NCBI GenBank assembly: GCA_020284085.1
Contig: JACEVL010000672.1
Location: forward strand, 124,001 to 188,000
Length of the DNA: 64,000 nucleotides
Direction of reading: 5' to 3'
Source of the DNA: Aporrectodea caliginosa
Taxonomy: Eukaryota > Annelida > Clitellata > Crassiclitellata > Lumbricidae
The notes under the pieces were generated by a model. That model ran no database searches. It was not told the DNA's origin and saw only the letters and a program-made list of their open reading frames with translations. The first letter of the stretch is position 1. Every line of letters begins with the position of its first letter. Shown here one piece after another: positions 10,393 to 21,690 of the stretch. The position numbers and the translations under genes are program-made.

Positions 10393-11369
10393 CAGGGGTG
10401 GGTATGCCTGCAGTGGTCTGGACCTGTGCATGACTGCATGTGTAAACATTGTGTGTGTAGCTGAATATTCATGTACGACATTTTACCAATCTCTCAAAGC
10501 TCTGCATCATGATTTTGTAATAAAGCGTTTCTTGTGCGGTTCCAAACGGAACTGTACATAACACAATGTAATGTAATTAGTAATCTACATAGCGCCGCTC
10601 ACAGCCATGGCGATTAAGTAGCTCACCAGTGCGAAAACCCCGAGAGAAGAAATAGGTTTTAAAGATGTATGTATCATGAAGAAAAGCTACAGAGAACGTA
10701 GAATCAATGCATGAGAACACAATATCCATGAAGAGATGTCTGAATATGAGCGTGACATTCATTATGTTACCATTTGCATGCATGCATGTATTATCAATGT
10801 ATTCTTGTGCTGTACCAAACGGAACTGTGCTTGAATGGATGTGTGTACGTATATATGCATATATGATGCATGTATTTATTTTATATGTATTACATGGGTT
10901 GGTATATGTGTGTGCATGTGATACATTATGTATGCATATATATATGTATGTATGTATGCCTGTATGTATTTATGTATGTATTGAACAATTTTGGTCAATA
11001 AGCTGATGGATTGGTAATGTAGTTGTGCGTGTATAGCCTACGTATGTAGCCTACACTTACATGTACATTGTACAGTGATTATCTTGGCCCTATATGCATA
11101 CATATTTAAATATATACTATATACAGGTATTTATCTGAGTACTTGTGCATTTATATAACTCCTGTGTACTCCCTCTTCAAAAACTCTGGATCATGAATAT
11201 TGAACGTCTCTTAAGTGCAGCTGAAAATGTCAATTGGGCATTGATTTGTGTTTGTATGCAGGTATGCATATCTAGTTAATTGCATAGCACCTTTAAGAAA
11301 ATCTTCGAAGGTGTCCAGAGGCTCTAATAGTAATCTGATTGATGTGTGCTTATGTTTCTCTGCGCACAG

Positions 11370-11504
11370 TTGGATTTCAACGGCCAGAAGTATGAGTTAC
11401 GTCATCGTATTCCTCAGGACAGAGCCAACTGGCTCATTGTATACGGCGACGTCCAAGTCCGCAACGTCAACTTTGACTCCTCACAAGTTGCCATTCCTGC
11501 GCAG
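11370..11504 (+). CDS. Galectin CRD exon B1 (C-terminal half)
   Basis: Bounded by CACAG and GTAAGT; 135 bp, exactly 45 codons, phase 0 at both ends. It encodes LDFNGQKYELRHRIPQDRAN, WLIVYGDVQV and RNVNFDSSQVAIPAQ, the VNG...HR and V..V.F strands that close the galectin fold. The 5' end joins in frame to exon A1 (DKFQ then LDFNGQ). There is no stop and a strong donor follows, so the transcript was built to continue to another domain. The next usable exon is A2 at 17,263, which makes this a tandem-domain galectin. KYEL replaces the KYEF of most sister exons. Confidence 0.9.
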
Positions 11505-11690
11505 GTAAGTCGGACTCGCGGCTGCCGACCATTCACTTTTGCGTTGGGGTTTCGAATCACGGTCCGTCAGCGTAAAACTGAGAAGCCGTATCAATCAATC
11601 ATAGAATTTATATAGCGCCTCTTCAAGGGCTCTACTCAGGTATGAAGGTTGCCCAATGGCTGGATTGTTGCTGTCGTGTTTGCGCTTAGC
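11505..11690. other. Start of the inter-domain intron with a LINE/SINE-type tail
   Basis: Bases 11,590-11,645 read, on the minus strand, a tail of the type AGGCGCTATATAAATTCTATG followed by ATTGATTG, like the 3' ends of the LINEs and SINEs elsewhere in the window. Confidence 0.5.
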
Positions 11691-12440
11691 TCGAATGCAA
11701 TTCAATAGAAAGAACCAATTACCTTACCTTACTTCACAATGCCCACATTTCTTCAAACTAGTTCAGCCTTCCTTAGCTCATCTATATACTTCACTTTACA
11801 CTATTCGAGCCTTCTCTTTCCTTAGTCTTATTTTTACCTTTCTTATATTTCATCTATACCTTATATTAACCTTTTTATTTTCTATGTTACAGCTATACCT
11901 CATTTTACCTTGCCTTATCTTGTTTGCCGAATCATAAACGAATAGGCCGGATATCTGACAACTCTCTTTTTCATTGCAAGTTCCTTCACACTACCTAGCT
12001 GAGACTATCTCTTTTCCTTCCTACTCTCTCTCTATCATTGATACCTTCTGTTCATTCTCCCAATTTTCCGCAGCAAAATCTGATCTCTTTGCTTCCAAAT
12101 TGCAATCTTTTCTAGATGTTCACTCCCCATGCCTCATCCAGCACTGATTCACTCCCTTCTTCCAACCCTACTCCTGCCTCTCACTCATCGCTCCCAATTC
12201 TCTCTCCCGCCTCCGAAGCAAAAGTCTCACTCCTCCTAAATTGTCTTCCAAACTTAGTTTACTGAACGAATAATCCTTGCCCGGCTAAATGACTACCTCT
12301 CTTCGAATTCACTCCTCAACCACAATCTGGCTTCACTAAACGCCACTCTTCAGACATTCTATTTGCCTCTCTTTACAATAAATTGGTCTCTACCGTCAGC
12401 CCTCAGCACGGCTCCTGCCTCTGTCTCCTTGACCAACAGT
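11690..12440 (+). pseudogene. L2-like LINE fragment, 5' half of reverse transcriptase
   Basis: The plus strand shows LTERIILARLNDYLSSNSLL near 12,262-12,320, matching LTERIVLSRINDYLTSNSLL in the better-preserved LINE at 48,945. Upstream is a decayed linker region (QSFLDVHSPCLIQ-type). The frame is broken and the copy stops at the junction with a Ty3/Gypsy fragment near 12,440. The identical junction recurs, inverted, at 34,440, 39,600 and 46,605, so it predates duplication of the galectin units. Confidence 0.75.
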
Positions 12441-12935
12441 ACTTACTGTTCGCGGCGTTCTCCTCAACCATTGTAGCGCGGAATGATCGGTACGAAGCAG
12501 AAATTTTCGCCCAAGCGGATACTGACAAAAAGTTTTCAAAAAGAATACAACCACCAATAGTTCTAGTTTCGTAACGTCGTAATTGCACTCAGTCGGAGAA
12601 CAAACCCTGCTTCCATAGCTTATTGCCTTTTCTTGATCATTCTAGATTTGCGAAACAAAGGCGAAGATCGACTCTCCAAAAACGTCGGCGTCGAGCACAT
12701 ACATTGCCTCGTCTACAGATAATGGCAAGACAAAATCTTCGGTTAGTCTCTCCTTTACAATCGTAAAAGCCATCTCGCATTGGCCGAATGGAATTTAGTC
12801 TCAGCGTTCGTCAAAGCATGTAATGGTTGAGTCATGCCAGCAAAGTCTGGTACGAAACAACGGTAATATGAATCAAGTCTCACAAAGAATATCAGATCCC
12901 AAAGCCTCTTCGGAGTCGGTCAATCTTAAACCACA
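12440..12935 (-). pseudogene. Ty3/Gypsy RT-RNase H fragment (unit P1)
   Basis: On the minus strand this matches the copy at 39,040-39,600: the YYRRFVPDFAGMA connection, a VLDTDAFGES-type RNase H start and LELLVVVFYLKAF. Ty3/Gypsy polymerases copy LTR-retrotransposon RNA; only the RT end and RNase H remain, with several stops. No LTRs, protease or integrase are visible nearby. Confidence 0.75.
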
Positions 12936-13860
12936 GCGACACTAACTCAAACGCACCCGCATCAGATAGCGGCACAGTGTTGTGTATACGAAACGTGAGT
13001 TCAGCAATGGCGAACGCTGTTAATAGACCCTACGTATATGACCAGCCATCCATGGAGTAGCAAACCATCTGAGCTAACCCAGCTTTGCATTCTTTCATAA
13101 TGTTCTATACCATCCATCACTGTCCTTCCTATTTCATCTATGTATTTCCTAACTACTAATCTATGCAGTGTCCGTCATACTGTTCCATGTATTGTCTGCC
13201 GTATTTACCTATTGACGTTTCTATTGTTGCACGACTGTAGGACATTGTACGCCGTCTGCCGAGCCCAATGCGACCGAGTTTCGTAATTACAATCGACGGT
13301 TTCATTCCTCCTCATGCCGCCCGGTAAGTAGCAGAGATTTCCAAGTACATATGTTTCAAGTATAAGTACTTACATGTAGGTCTCAAGTATCAGTTTGACA
13401 AGTACTTTAAGCTAAAGTACGAGAACAAGTACTTTAGTTTTAGATATAAGTATGTGTACAAGTAGCCTACTATAGGTTACAATACAAGTGCACGCGGCTA
13501 CGGCAAGAAGAAAGTGATATTTTTCTGTAACAATTAAGACTAAATCAATTATGTATTTTCTCTCATCATGTCTTTGGACACATGCGCTCAGTTAGAGTTG
13601 CTTTTGAGAAATATTAGCTAACTCGTAACCTATCCAAGGTAATGCCACCTAAAGTGCCATTTCACTAAGTAATAAGGTCGACTATCACCACTCTAGTAAT
13701 AGGCACACGACAGGCGACCTTCACTCACGACAGCACTGAATCCTTCCCGTGCAGGTCTGCACATCTGGCAACGCATCTCCTCCACTCGTCTCTGCTCATC
13801 GCCAGCTAGCATCAGTAAGCAATACCATTTTATAAGGGCTACCACATTATTAAATGGTAC
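12936..13860. other. Galectin-unit spacer with conserved block and tandem tracts
   Basis: A block at about 12,950-13,040 is conserved in every galectin unit and reads, on the gene strand, SGTVLCIRNVSSAMANAVNR. An AAGTACTT-rich tract spans 13,330-13,490, and remnants of the 39-bp repeat span 13,620-13,860. No secure gene. Confidence 0.6.
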
Positions 13861-14760
13861 CGTTAAAACGACTTAATATACCACTTCTCCTTTGGCTTCG
13901 GTCTTACCTCACTGGCCGCACCCAAATGGTAATCTGCGGAGACTCCAGAACCACCTGGGTAATGGTCAAATTTGGGGTGCTCCAGGGCTCTGTCCTCGGT
14001 CCACTTCTTTACCTTTTGTACGCTCCGGACTTTCCTGCCCTCTTCTCAAAACACCTGTCAACCGACCATCTTTACGCGGACGATGTGCAAGCCTATGTCC
14101 ATGGACCCCATCTGCTCAGCTTGCTCTTACTGGTCGCATTAATGCTTTCTCCGAAGACCTTCGCTAGTGGATGTCCTCCAATCGGCTTTCACTTAATTTA
14201 TCAAAGACTCCACTGCACTGGTTTGGTACTCGACAGCAGCTTGCTGAGCTTGACTTCGCTCTTCTTGCACAAACCTTTCCTTCCTTCACCTTCTCGTCCA
14301 GTGTCCGTTATCTAGGCGTTGTCCTTGACAGCACACTCACCTTCTCAGAACACATCAAGATTCTCACCCGTTCCTGCTACTTCCACCTGAGACGCCTCAG
14401 AGCAATTCGACGCTCTGTCTCCTCCTCGGTCTTTACGTCTATGGTCCATGCTTTCATCTGCTCCCTCATTGATTACTGCAACTCTTTGTTTGTAGGCCTT
14501 CCTAAAGTGCGCCTCTCCCCTCTTCAATCTGTGCTTAATGCGGCTGCCAGGCTGATAGCTAGACTGCCTCGCTTCTCGCACATCTCCTCCTATATGTTGG
14601 AACAACTTCACTGGCTCCCTCTCACTGCTCGTATCCAGCTTAAGGTCCTTGTTCTTGTCTGCCGGTCTTATTCTGGTCCTAGCTCTCAAATACCTCTGCT
14701 GCCTCGTTCGCCGACCTACATGTAGCCAGAGACCCGGGAAGTGTTTAAAAGTTGTGTGAG
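13855..14760 (+). pseudogene. LINE reverse-transcriptase fragment (CR1/Jockey-like)
   Basis: Two overlapping frames give a recognisable polymerase: WLRSYLTGRTQ, GVLQGSVLGPLLYLLY (the QGSVLGPLLF motif) and LYADDVQAY with the catalytic YADD. After a frameshift it continues SVRYLGVVLDSTLTFSEHI, LIDYCNSLFVGLP and LEQLHWLPLTARIQ. Non-LTR elements insert by target-primed reverse transcription. The copy lacks the endonuclease and N-terminal RT, has at least one frameshift near 14,170 and ends around 14,725 before the usual C-terminal GP.LWN block. It is followed by a separate L2-type 3' end. Confidence 0.85.
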
Positions 14761-14849
14761 CCAACCTTAGCCACGTACAGATTTGAGGTGGTTAAAATTG
14801 TCACTACAAACTATGTCACGTATCCATATATATATATATATATATAACA

Positions 14850-15430
14850 CTCTCCAATTCTCGCAGCCCTCCTATATATAACTATTCAGTCAGTTGTTCT
14901 TAGTCCAACCAACCACGCCTCTCAACCCGCTCTTCTTCCGCCCTAACACTTCCCCGTCTACCATCAGTAACCTCATTGCTAAAATTTACAAATCGCTCCA
15001 CAGCCATAGCAGTTCTGCCTCTCTGGAATAAACTCCCGCCAAAATTACGAAAAATATTATGCTTCCTACTAATTAACTCACTAAAACATCACCTCTTTCA
15101 GTCTTGCTCCCAGGTCTCTCACTGAAAACCGAAAACGTTGCTCTTTCACAAATCTTATCCTGATTCCTCCTCTTCTTCTTCCTTCACTTGCACTTCAATT
15201 CTAAACACCATTCACTAAACACCATAGAAGCATAGACGCCTGACTGTCTGCCTGCCTGTCAGTGCCTGGCAGGCTCCTTTAGGTCTTGACCCGGTGGCTA
15301 TCGATTTTGTTTATGATTATATAATATCATTATTGTTTTTACTGAGCGCCTGTGAATAAGCTGTTTCTAGCTACTTATAGTTTTTGTGGGAGCTGAAGAA
15401 ATCTCGAGATTACGATTGTGATTACAAGTA
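14850..15430 (+). pseudogene. L2-like LINE 3' end
   Basis: The plus strand retains SLKTENVALSQILS, parallel to PLKTENTAFSQILS in the LINE at 48,945, and the non-coding tail GAGCGCCTGTGAATAAGCTG, TTTTTGTGGGAGCTG, ATTACGATTGTGATTA. Internal stops and small indels mark it as dead. A TA microsatellite (14,826-14,845) lies just upstream. Confidence 0.8.
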
Positions 15431-15881
15431 GATCAAGACGGATTTTTCCGTGGAAGAAAATAAAATTTACAGGAATTTGATCATCTATAATGCTATATGT
15501 AAAAAATTTCTTATGTAGGTCTACAGATTTAGGCTGTGGCGAATTGTTTGTAAATGTGAAATGCAATCTCAAAAGTTAAAGTATAGTGTGCACTTGTTTA
15601 GATGTACTTACCATCACATCTCCCTGCTGACGACTTGGAAAACGACAGATAAGACCGTTTAAACGATCTAAAAGGCGGTCTGCTAGACATTGCAGCACTT
15701 CCTTTATTTATCAATTTTATGTATAGGCCTGTTCAAAATTATTTTTAATCCAACATATAGCCTACACTCGAATGAAGTCTCTATGAAGAACTGATCTAGC
15801 CTCCATTCTTCTCGCACTCTGAGAGCCCACACACTAAATATTAGGCATATGTATGTATGTACATATATATATATATGTATG

Positions 15882-15935
<54 letters not shown>

Positions 15936-16330
15936 AGCTGTCTTAATAATCAGATGTCCAGTCTGCAGCCGCTCTCGGTCCAGTCTTGTAGGATGATAAA
16001 TTGCGCGTGTCACATCAGGAGTTCCCCTGCTTTCATCAACCACATTTAGACACCTGTTGTACCGTTCAGGCCCAAAGAGTAAGGTTACCGGTGTCCATGA
16101 TACACGCAGTATATCATCCTACAAGACTTGGCAGTTGGCAGTCGTCTATAGCTTGCTGTCCCTTGCCTAATGCCAGGGCGCGTTGGTTAGGTTCCATTAA
16201 TTTACTGTGTTATTTTCATAGTATTAAAAATGTTTCCAAAAGTTGTGTGAGCAACTGAACATGCCCTTGCCTTGGCGCCACAGGACCAAATCTTGTGTTA
16301 GCATTGGCGCCTTTGGCGCCATAGGTTGCC
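15431..16330. other. Intron sequence with TA microsatellite and small inverted repeat
   Basis: No gene recognised. (TA)n occupies about 15,862-15,933. An inverted pair GTCTTGTAGGATGATA (about 15,983) and its complement (about 16,110-16,127) encloses roughly 100 bp and may be a small MITE. No target duplication is clear. Confidence 0.6.
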
Positions 16331-16650
16331 GGGCCTCTGCATGTAGCTATCTCCGCCACCTCTCACCGTCCGCATCGCTCACTTGATCGCCTTGACCTTC
16401 TTGTCCCACGAGCGAGGACGACTATGGCTAAATCTCGAGCTTTTGCCTTCATTGGCCCTTCACTATGGAACCAACTCCCTTCATCAACTCGTTCTTTGAT
16501 ACTATCTGGTGGGCCAGGTGCTTCTTTTCGCTGTCTTAAGACCACTCTTTTCGCTCGTAGTCTTTCGCACTGGGAACGCCTCTGATTGGTGTTCACTGTG
16601 AGAGGCGCTTTATACATTTTTAAATACAATACAATACAATACACTTCACG
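16330..16650 (+). pseudogene. LINE C-terminal fragment with (AATAC)n tail
   Basis: The frame at about 16,376-16,588 reads AKSRAFAFIGPSLWNQLPSS, then FRCLKTTLFARSLSHWERL and a stop, the GPSLWN C-terminal block of CR1/L2-type proteins. The 3' tail has GAACGCCTCTGATTGG, GAGGCGCTTTATACA, then AATAC repeats. That tail resembles the 3' end of the type 2 SINEs at 9,844 and 56,455. It is strongly 5'-truncated. Confidence 0.8.
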
Positions 16651-16689
16651 CAAACCAGTGGATTGTATCACTTAATACGCCAACTGAGA

Positions 16690-16935
16690 CCAACCAGTAA
16701 ATATATTACCACTTTCTGCCCCATACTAGAGGCAAACATTAATACCTCTTAATGTCCCACAATAGTAACTTGATATACCATTTCAGTTCAACCAGTAGGC
16801 TCTATACTGAAAACTATACTGAAAACACAATCTTCGGTCATCCAGTAAATTATGTCACGTTATACTTATATACCACGTCAGACCTAACAGTAATTAGATG
16901 CAATACCACGTAATAGTTGTGTTCTATTGAAATTT
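16690..16935 (-). repeat. 39-bp degenerate tandem repeat (inverted copy)
   Basis: Reverse complement of the repeat at 43,300-43,735; landmarks are ACCAACCAGTAAATATATTA and ACTTGATATACCATTTCAG. It lies just upstream of galectin exon A2, the same relative place as in the minus-strand units. Confidence 0.7.
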
Positions 16936-17262
16936 TCAATCAAAGTTATAATAAATTATTTTGATGTGATTTTACAACTGTTTCATTACCTTCGTCATCG
17001 TCATCAGCATCATCGTCACAATGATAATCTCGTCCAATCAAGGTCCTAAAGTCAACTCAAGGTGACACAGAAGAGAGGCTCGACATGTAAACGGAAATGT
17101 CGATGCATTTTCCATCTAATTATAGTGGTGATTATATTATTATTTAATTCGTCAATTTTTCTTCTTCTTTTCGTCCTTCGTTCATTTGTCCATCAATCCA
17201 TTTAGGAATACTAATTTAATCCCATATCTTTATTTAACAAATATGTATAATTTCGCTTTTAG

Positions 17263-17473
17263 ATTCTCCATAAACCTATCGACTACACCAAATTACCTCG
17301 GGGGCGACATAGCCCTTCACGCCAATCCCCGTTTCGACGACAATAAAGTCCTCGTACGTAACTCTTACGAGAAGGGAAAGTGGATGGTTGAGGAACGCGG
17401 TGGTCCTACTCTACGTCTCCAGAAGAATGCCAACTTCAAGTGCACGATTACTGGGCACTGCGACAAGTTCCAG
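17263..17473 (+). CDS. Galectin CRD exon A2 (sugar-binding half)
   Basis: Exon of 211 bp between CTTTTAG and GTAGGC, same phases as A1. It encodes FSINLSTTPNYLGGDIALHA, NPRFDDNKVLVRNSY and GKWMVEERGGPTLRLQKNAN. All eight galactoside contacts are conserved and the GGDIALH strand is intact, so it is the best plus-strand sugar-binding exon. It is the second domain of the plus-strand array; the next exon is B2 at 18,432. The preceding intron carries the unit's fossil elements plus two extra LINE insertions. Confidence 0.92.
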
Positions 17474-18431
17474 GTAGGCCTATACATCGCGCTTTTATTT
17501 TTCATTTCAGTTACACGCCCTGACACCAAACAATCCATCGTCGTCATCCATAACCATTGAGCAAATGCACATTTCCGCATTTTCACGAGAACATAAAAGG
17601 CACCATGTCAATTTGCATATGCAATGTTATGCATACATGAATAGTTTAATACATGCATACATACAGACACACATGGTGGGGTATGCCTGCAGAGGTCCTC
17701 TGGACCTGTGCTTCACTGAATGTGTATACATTGTGTGTGTGGCTGAGTATTCATGTAGGACATTTTACCAACCTCTCAAGGCTCTGCATCAATGATTTTG
17801 TAATAAAGCTGTTCTTGTGCTGTCCCAAACGGAACTGTACATCATATATGTATGGAGGTTGGCTACAGAGAACGTAAAATCAATGCATGAGATGTCTGAA
17901 TATCTGCGTGCATTTATTATGTTACCATTTCCATGCATGTATGTATTATCAATGTATATGCTTGTTTGTGTGAGCATATATGTGCATACTGGATATATAT
18001 ATATATATATATATATATTGGTATGCATGTATGTATTTATGTATGTATTGAACAATTTTTGTAAATACATGCACAGATGGATCGGTAATGTAGCTGTACG
18101 TGTTTAGCTTACGTATGTACACTTACATGTACAATGTATATTGTACAGTGACTATCTTGGCCTTATATGCATACATATTTAAATATATAATGTACACGTA
18201 TTTGTCTGAGTACCTGTGCATTTATATATAACTGCTATGTAGTACCTCTCAAAAACTCTGGAACATGAATATTTAAGTGTAGCTGAAAATGTCAATTGGG
18301 CGTTGATTTGTGTCTTTATGCAGGAATGCATATCTAGTTAATTGCATAGCACCTTTAAGAAAATCCTCGAAGGTGTCCAGAGGCTCTAATAGTAATCTGA
18401 TGGACGTGTGCTTTTGTTTCTCTGCTCACAG

Positions 18432-18605
18432 TTGGATTTCAACGGCCAGAAGTATGAGTTCCGTCATCGTATTCCTCAGGACAAAGTGAACTGGCTCCTT
18501 GTATACGGCGACGTCCAAGTCCGCAACGTCAACTTTGACTACTCACTTTCAGAGCTGAGGAGAGAAGCCCATACTTTCCCAACCGAAAAGACCCCAACGA
18601 CTTGA
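18432..18605 (+). CDS. Galectin CRD exon B2, finished by transposon sequence
   Basis: The exon starts after CTCACAG and reads LDFNGQKYEFRHRIPQDKVN, WLLVYGDVQV and RNVNFDYS. Homology to other galectin exons stops at about 18,546. The frame runs on through the left edge of a duplicated transposon block (SELRREAHTFPTEKTPTT) and meets a TGA at 18,603-18,605. Sister exon B1 instead ends in a splice donor, and the terminal minus-strand exon has its own stop. The strands needed for the fold are complete, so the protein could still fold with an 18-residue foreign tail. Alternatively this is a broken end. I cannot tell whether it is transcribed. Confidence 0.75.
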   Translation: MDFNGQKYEFRHRIPQDKVNWLLVYGDVQVRNVNFDYSLSELRREAHTFPTEKTPTT

Positions 18606-19260
18606 TCAGAGATCTTGGTCTCACCAAATACAATGCAGAGCTTTTGACATATGAGCTCAATCAGTGGGACATGTTGGCTGAAGGTGTGCAAGTCGAAAGC
18701 CTTTTCCAGCTTCCTCACCAGTCAAGATGAGCTCTGCTGCCGCTACAATGTCATTGACAGTTAATCCAGCAGCCTCAAGGCCGCGCTGTTCCATAACGGG
18801 AGCAAATTGAGTCTTCTGAAACAGTTTGTCACAGACTCACAGCTCTAGATAAGGAGTCGGCAGCCTTAAAGAAGGCCCTATCTTCAAGGCTTCTTCTCTA
18901 AGCTGTCTGAGGCAAAGGTCAAAGCCGGTGTCTTTGTCGGACCACAGATAAAGAAGATCCCGGAGTGCAAAGTACCCGATTCTCCAAGAAGCTAACTAGG
19001 AAAGAGAAGCGGATTGGAACAGTTTTGTGGCTGTGGTCATAGGGCTTCCCGGACAATTACAAGGCCGAAAGCTATGATTGTGGAGCCGGTTGAGCCTCTG
19101 GTGAAGAAATACGGCAAAATGGACTGCAGGATGTCCCTCAAAGTTCATATTCTTGATGGTGGGACTGCGCGGTGGGAGATTACATCTGGAGACTGATTCG
19201 TGAAAGTGATTTACAGTATAATCATAAATGTCGAAATAAATACTCACTTCTAAATCTATT
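18547..19260 (+). pseudogene. Transposon-associated reading frame remnant (copy 1)
   Basis: Pieces in shifting frames read LIRDLGLTKYNAELLTYELN, SSSLKAALFHNGSK, KLSEAKVKAGVFVGPQIKKI and GDYIWRLIRESDLQY. From memory these belong to a recurrent, uncharacterised, probably transposon-encoded protein of many invertebrate genomes. Its biochemical function is not known to me and I do not assign a superfamily. At least four frame breaks show it is dead. The left part, present in the copy at 54,150, is missing here because the duplication edge lies at 18,547. Confidence 0.6.
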
Positions 19261-20407
19261 AAGGGCATTTTTGTATAACTCTAGCGTAAATACATGTTAG
19301 TTTTGACACAACTATGTTTTTCTCACTTTATGTGAACGAAAACACGGAAATTCGCCCGTTTTTCATTGAAAATAGGTCAATATCAAAATTTGAATGTCGT
19401 TGTCACAAAAATAATTTTAAAGGGAATAACAGTCATTTTCTATACCTTTTAGGTACAAACATGTAGGAAATAGGTGTAACACTTACTACCCAGGAACATA
19501 GTTGACCCTAAATGCACTGTTCAGAAAAATTGTCTGCAAATCGACCCTACATGTACGTTTCAATTGTCCATTAACCCACCCTAGGTTTCATTTTGTCCAT
19601 AAATCTGCTATTCGACACCGTCAAATTCCTATGCAGGGACGTGGCAGCCGTGGCTCTTTCTGTCCCTTAGGTTATATATATAGCAGTTACAGTTGCTCGA
19701 GATATAGGCCTATCGAAATACAAGTTGTTACGGTATCGACGTTGTTATTGACGAATTTGCTAGTGTTTTTATCTGGTTGATGTTAACTGTTATTAGGCCT
19801 AAACCGGTGAAAGTGAATGTAGCAGTAAGAAGGGAGTAAGATTACATACCGAAGAAGGCATCTTTTGTCCTTTCGTTCATGTCCGCAAAGAAACTGTTCG
19901 CGTAGCCTAAATGACTTAATTTAGGGCCTATATAACAAAATCACTGCGTGGGCCGACTAGCCTAATATCCTATAGGCCTAACGCAGGCCTATACTTGGAC
20001 CGTTACTCAGAAATGTGTATTAGTCTGTTAATAAAAGCTGGTTATCTGTCTGTGCAGATGCTTGTTTAGGGAGGCATCTGCGTACGACCTTATAGTTGCG
20101 TAGATCCGCTTTGAAAGTTGCGGACATTTAACTGCCTGTCCAGTTTCGTGTTTATCGAAGCATCTGCGTGCGAGATTAGTTGCGTAGATCCGCTTTGGGA
20201 TTAGGGTCTACGCTATACCTCCCTAATCCTGCAATGGCAGGGACTAGGGTTCGGTAGCCGGCTTGCAACCAAAAAATCGTAATCTCCAAACTTCTAAAGT
20301 GCCTCTCGAAAGTCAAGCGCAGGGCACCGGCTTATTCACGAGCTTACGACTAGTCGGGAGGATTGTCCATAAGAGTAGTCAGAGGATCAGAAGGGGCAGA
20401 GTAGCTG
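19261..20407. other. Non-coding part of the duplicated block
   Basis: No gene recognised. This looks like the 3' region of the transposon remnant followed by unique sequence rich in TAGGCCTA. The 8-mer GTCTACGC at 20,206-20,213 is the empty site of the insertion seen in copy 2. Confidence 0.6.
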
Positions 20408-20823
20408 TTAAGGTGGGTAACGTTTAGGTTGAAAATTGGAAGGTAGAGGATCGGGTGGGTCGGGGGTAAAGTTCGTGAAAAGGAGAGACTTTAGTTTCGA
20501 GTGAAAAGCCTTGGGGTGATAGACAGCGGAGCCTGAGGAAGCCGATGGTGGGTGATTGGCAGTGATGATGCAGGATCCATCTAAAGTGCGGCAATCAGGA
20601 GGCAGAACGTTCCAGAGACGTGGTGCAGCGTGGAGTGTTGGATATGGCTCGGTTGCACAACTTGTGATGAGTAGTGACTGGGGGTCGAGAAAGAGTGAGA
20701 ACGGAGGATGATCGGGTAGAGCAGGTTGGCCGGATGGTGAAGAGTTCATGAAGATATTCGTGTTGTAGGCAGTTATAGGTTAGTGATAGAACCTTGAAGT
20801 GGATTTGCTCTGGCATTTTTAAC
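20408..20823 (-). pseudogene. L2-like LINE C-terminal fragment (duplication copy 1)
   Basis: The minus strand reads LKSLHWLKMPEQIHFKVLSL, TYNCLQHEYLHELFTIRP and RSSSVLTLSRPPVTTHHKLC. After a frameshift it gives APRLWNVLPPDCRTLDGS and FHSKLKSLLFTNF. These match HWLK.PERI.YKVLSLTYN and LWN.LP of CR1/L2 LINEs. The copy is frameshifted and lacks the catalytic core. Its twin is at 57,041-57,440. Confidence 0.85.
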
Positions 20824-21235
20824 CAATGGAGTGATTTGAGGATGGGAGCCTGCAACCCGCCGCAGCCGGAGGGTTGCGGACTAGGGGTTCGCGGGTATAC
20901 CCGTACCCGCGAGTTTACTTTGTACCTGACCCGTACCCGCGGATCGGGTACGGGTCGGGTACGCATTTCACGGGTCGGGTCGGGTCGGGTACGGGTAGGG
21001 TCATCACGGGTACGGGTATACCCGGTTTTACCCGTACCAACGTGAAGTTTTGTCACCGTCACAGAATGTAGGCGCACAATGGACCTGACCGGGTCTGCAA
21101 CGTACTATTAACAGTTACTTAGTGTACTAGTTGACAGTATAGACCACGGAGATAAAATGTATAATGCAATTAAGAAAGCACAACAGTTGCATGTGATAGG
21201 TTCCACAAGTTTACTGCCTATTATCATAACTACTA

Positions 21236-21395
21236 CAATAACTGCTGCTTCTGCTGCTACTACTGCTGCTGCTGCTGCTACTACTACTACTGCTACTGCT
21301 CATGCTGCTACTGCTAGTGTTGCTGCTACTATTACCACAGCAACTACTACTACTAATACTACTAATACTACTGCTACTACTACTACTACTACTAT
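21236..21395. repeat. Imperfect (CTA/CTG)n microsatellite
   Basis: About 160 bp of mixed CTA, CTG and related triplets inside the hAT-like insertion. It generates spurious Ser-, Ala- or Leu-rich frames. Confidence 0.9.
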
Positions 21396-21404
21396 CATCC
21401 ATGG

Positions 21405-21655
21405 GCTCTCGGGCCCATGGCTTCTCTCTTCCAGACAAAGATAATCGTAAGTTCATTCCTAGAGTATTATATAAAGACATATTCTAATAAATCACTTAAA
21501 ATTAAATTAAACGATAACCAGAAAGGACAAGGTGACATACAAATGAACACATATATAAATATATGACTAACTAATGTAACAAGCTGCGTTCTGTCAGCCT
21601 GGTGTTCGGAATAAACGAAAATTGATTGATTGATTGATTGATCATCATCATCATT

Positions 21656-21686
<31 letters not shown>

Positions 21687-21690
21687 GCCT
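21405..21690 (+). pseudogene. LINE 3' end with GATT tail, nested in the hAT-like element
   Basis: The frame reads HGFSLPDKDNRKFIPRVLY KDIF then a stop at about 21,484, parallel to HNYTLPPKDDRQFIPRALY in the LINE at 27,610. A 3' region ends in GATTGATTGATTG, followed by a CAT microsatellite (21,636-21,688). Only the last few dozen residues survive. Confidence 0.75.

Larger units (their letters stand above)
9109..11369 (+). other. Intron between galectin exons A1 and B1
   Basis: The intron begins GTATAA and ends CACAG. It carries ATACATAC-rich tracts, a composite SINE insertion and a perfect palindrome. Much of it matches, by eye, the A-to-B introns at 17,474-18,431 and, inverted, 40,827-41,767 and 48,029-50,698. 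Shared landmarks include GGTATGCCTGCAG and TTAAATATATA. Confidence 0.75.

Noticed and set aside
14345..14764. 139-codon minus-strand frame
   Set aside because: Antisense of the LINE reverse transcriptase at 13,855-14,760.
20595..21077. Minus-strand frame joining Thr-Arg-rich repeats to a LINE fragment
   Set aside because: The N-terminal half is translated CGGGTA repeat from the hAT-like element; only the C-terminal half is LINE.
21157..21487. Ala/Thr-, Ser- and Leu-rich frames on both strands
   Set aside because: They come from a CTA/CTG microsatellite; no conserved content.
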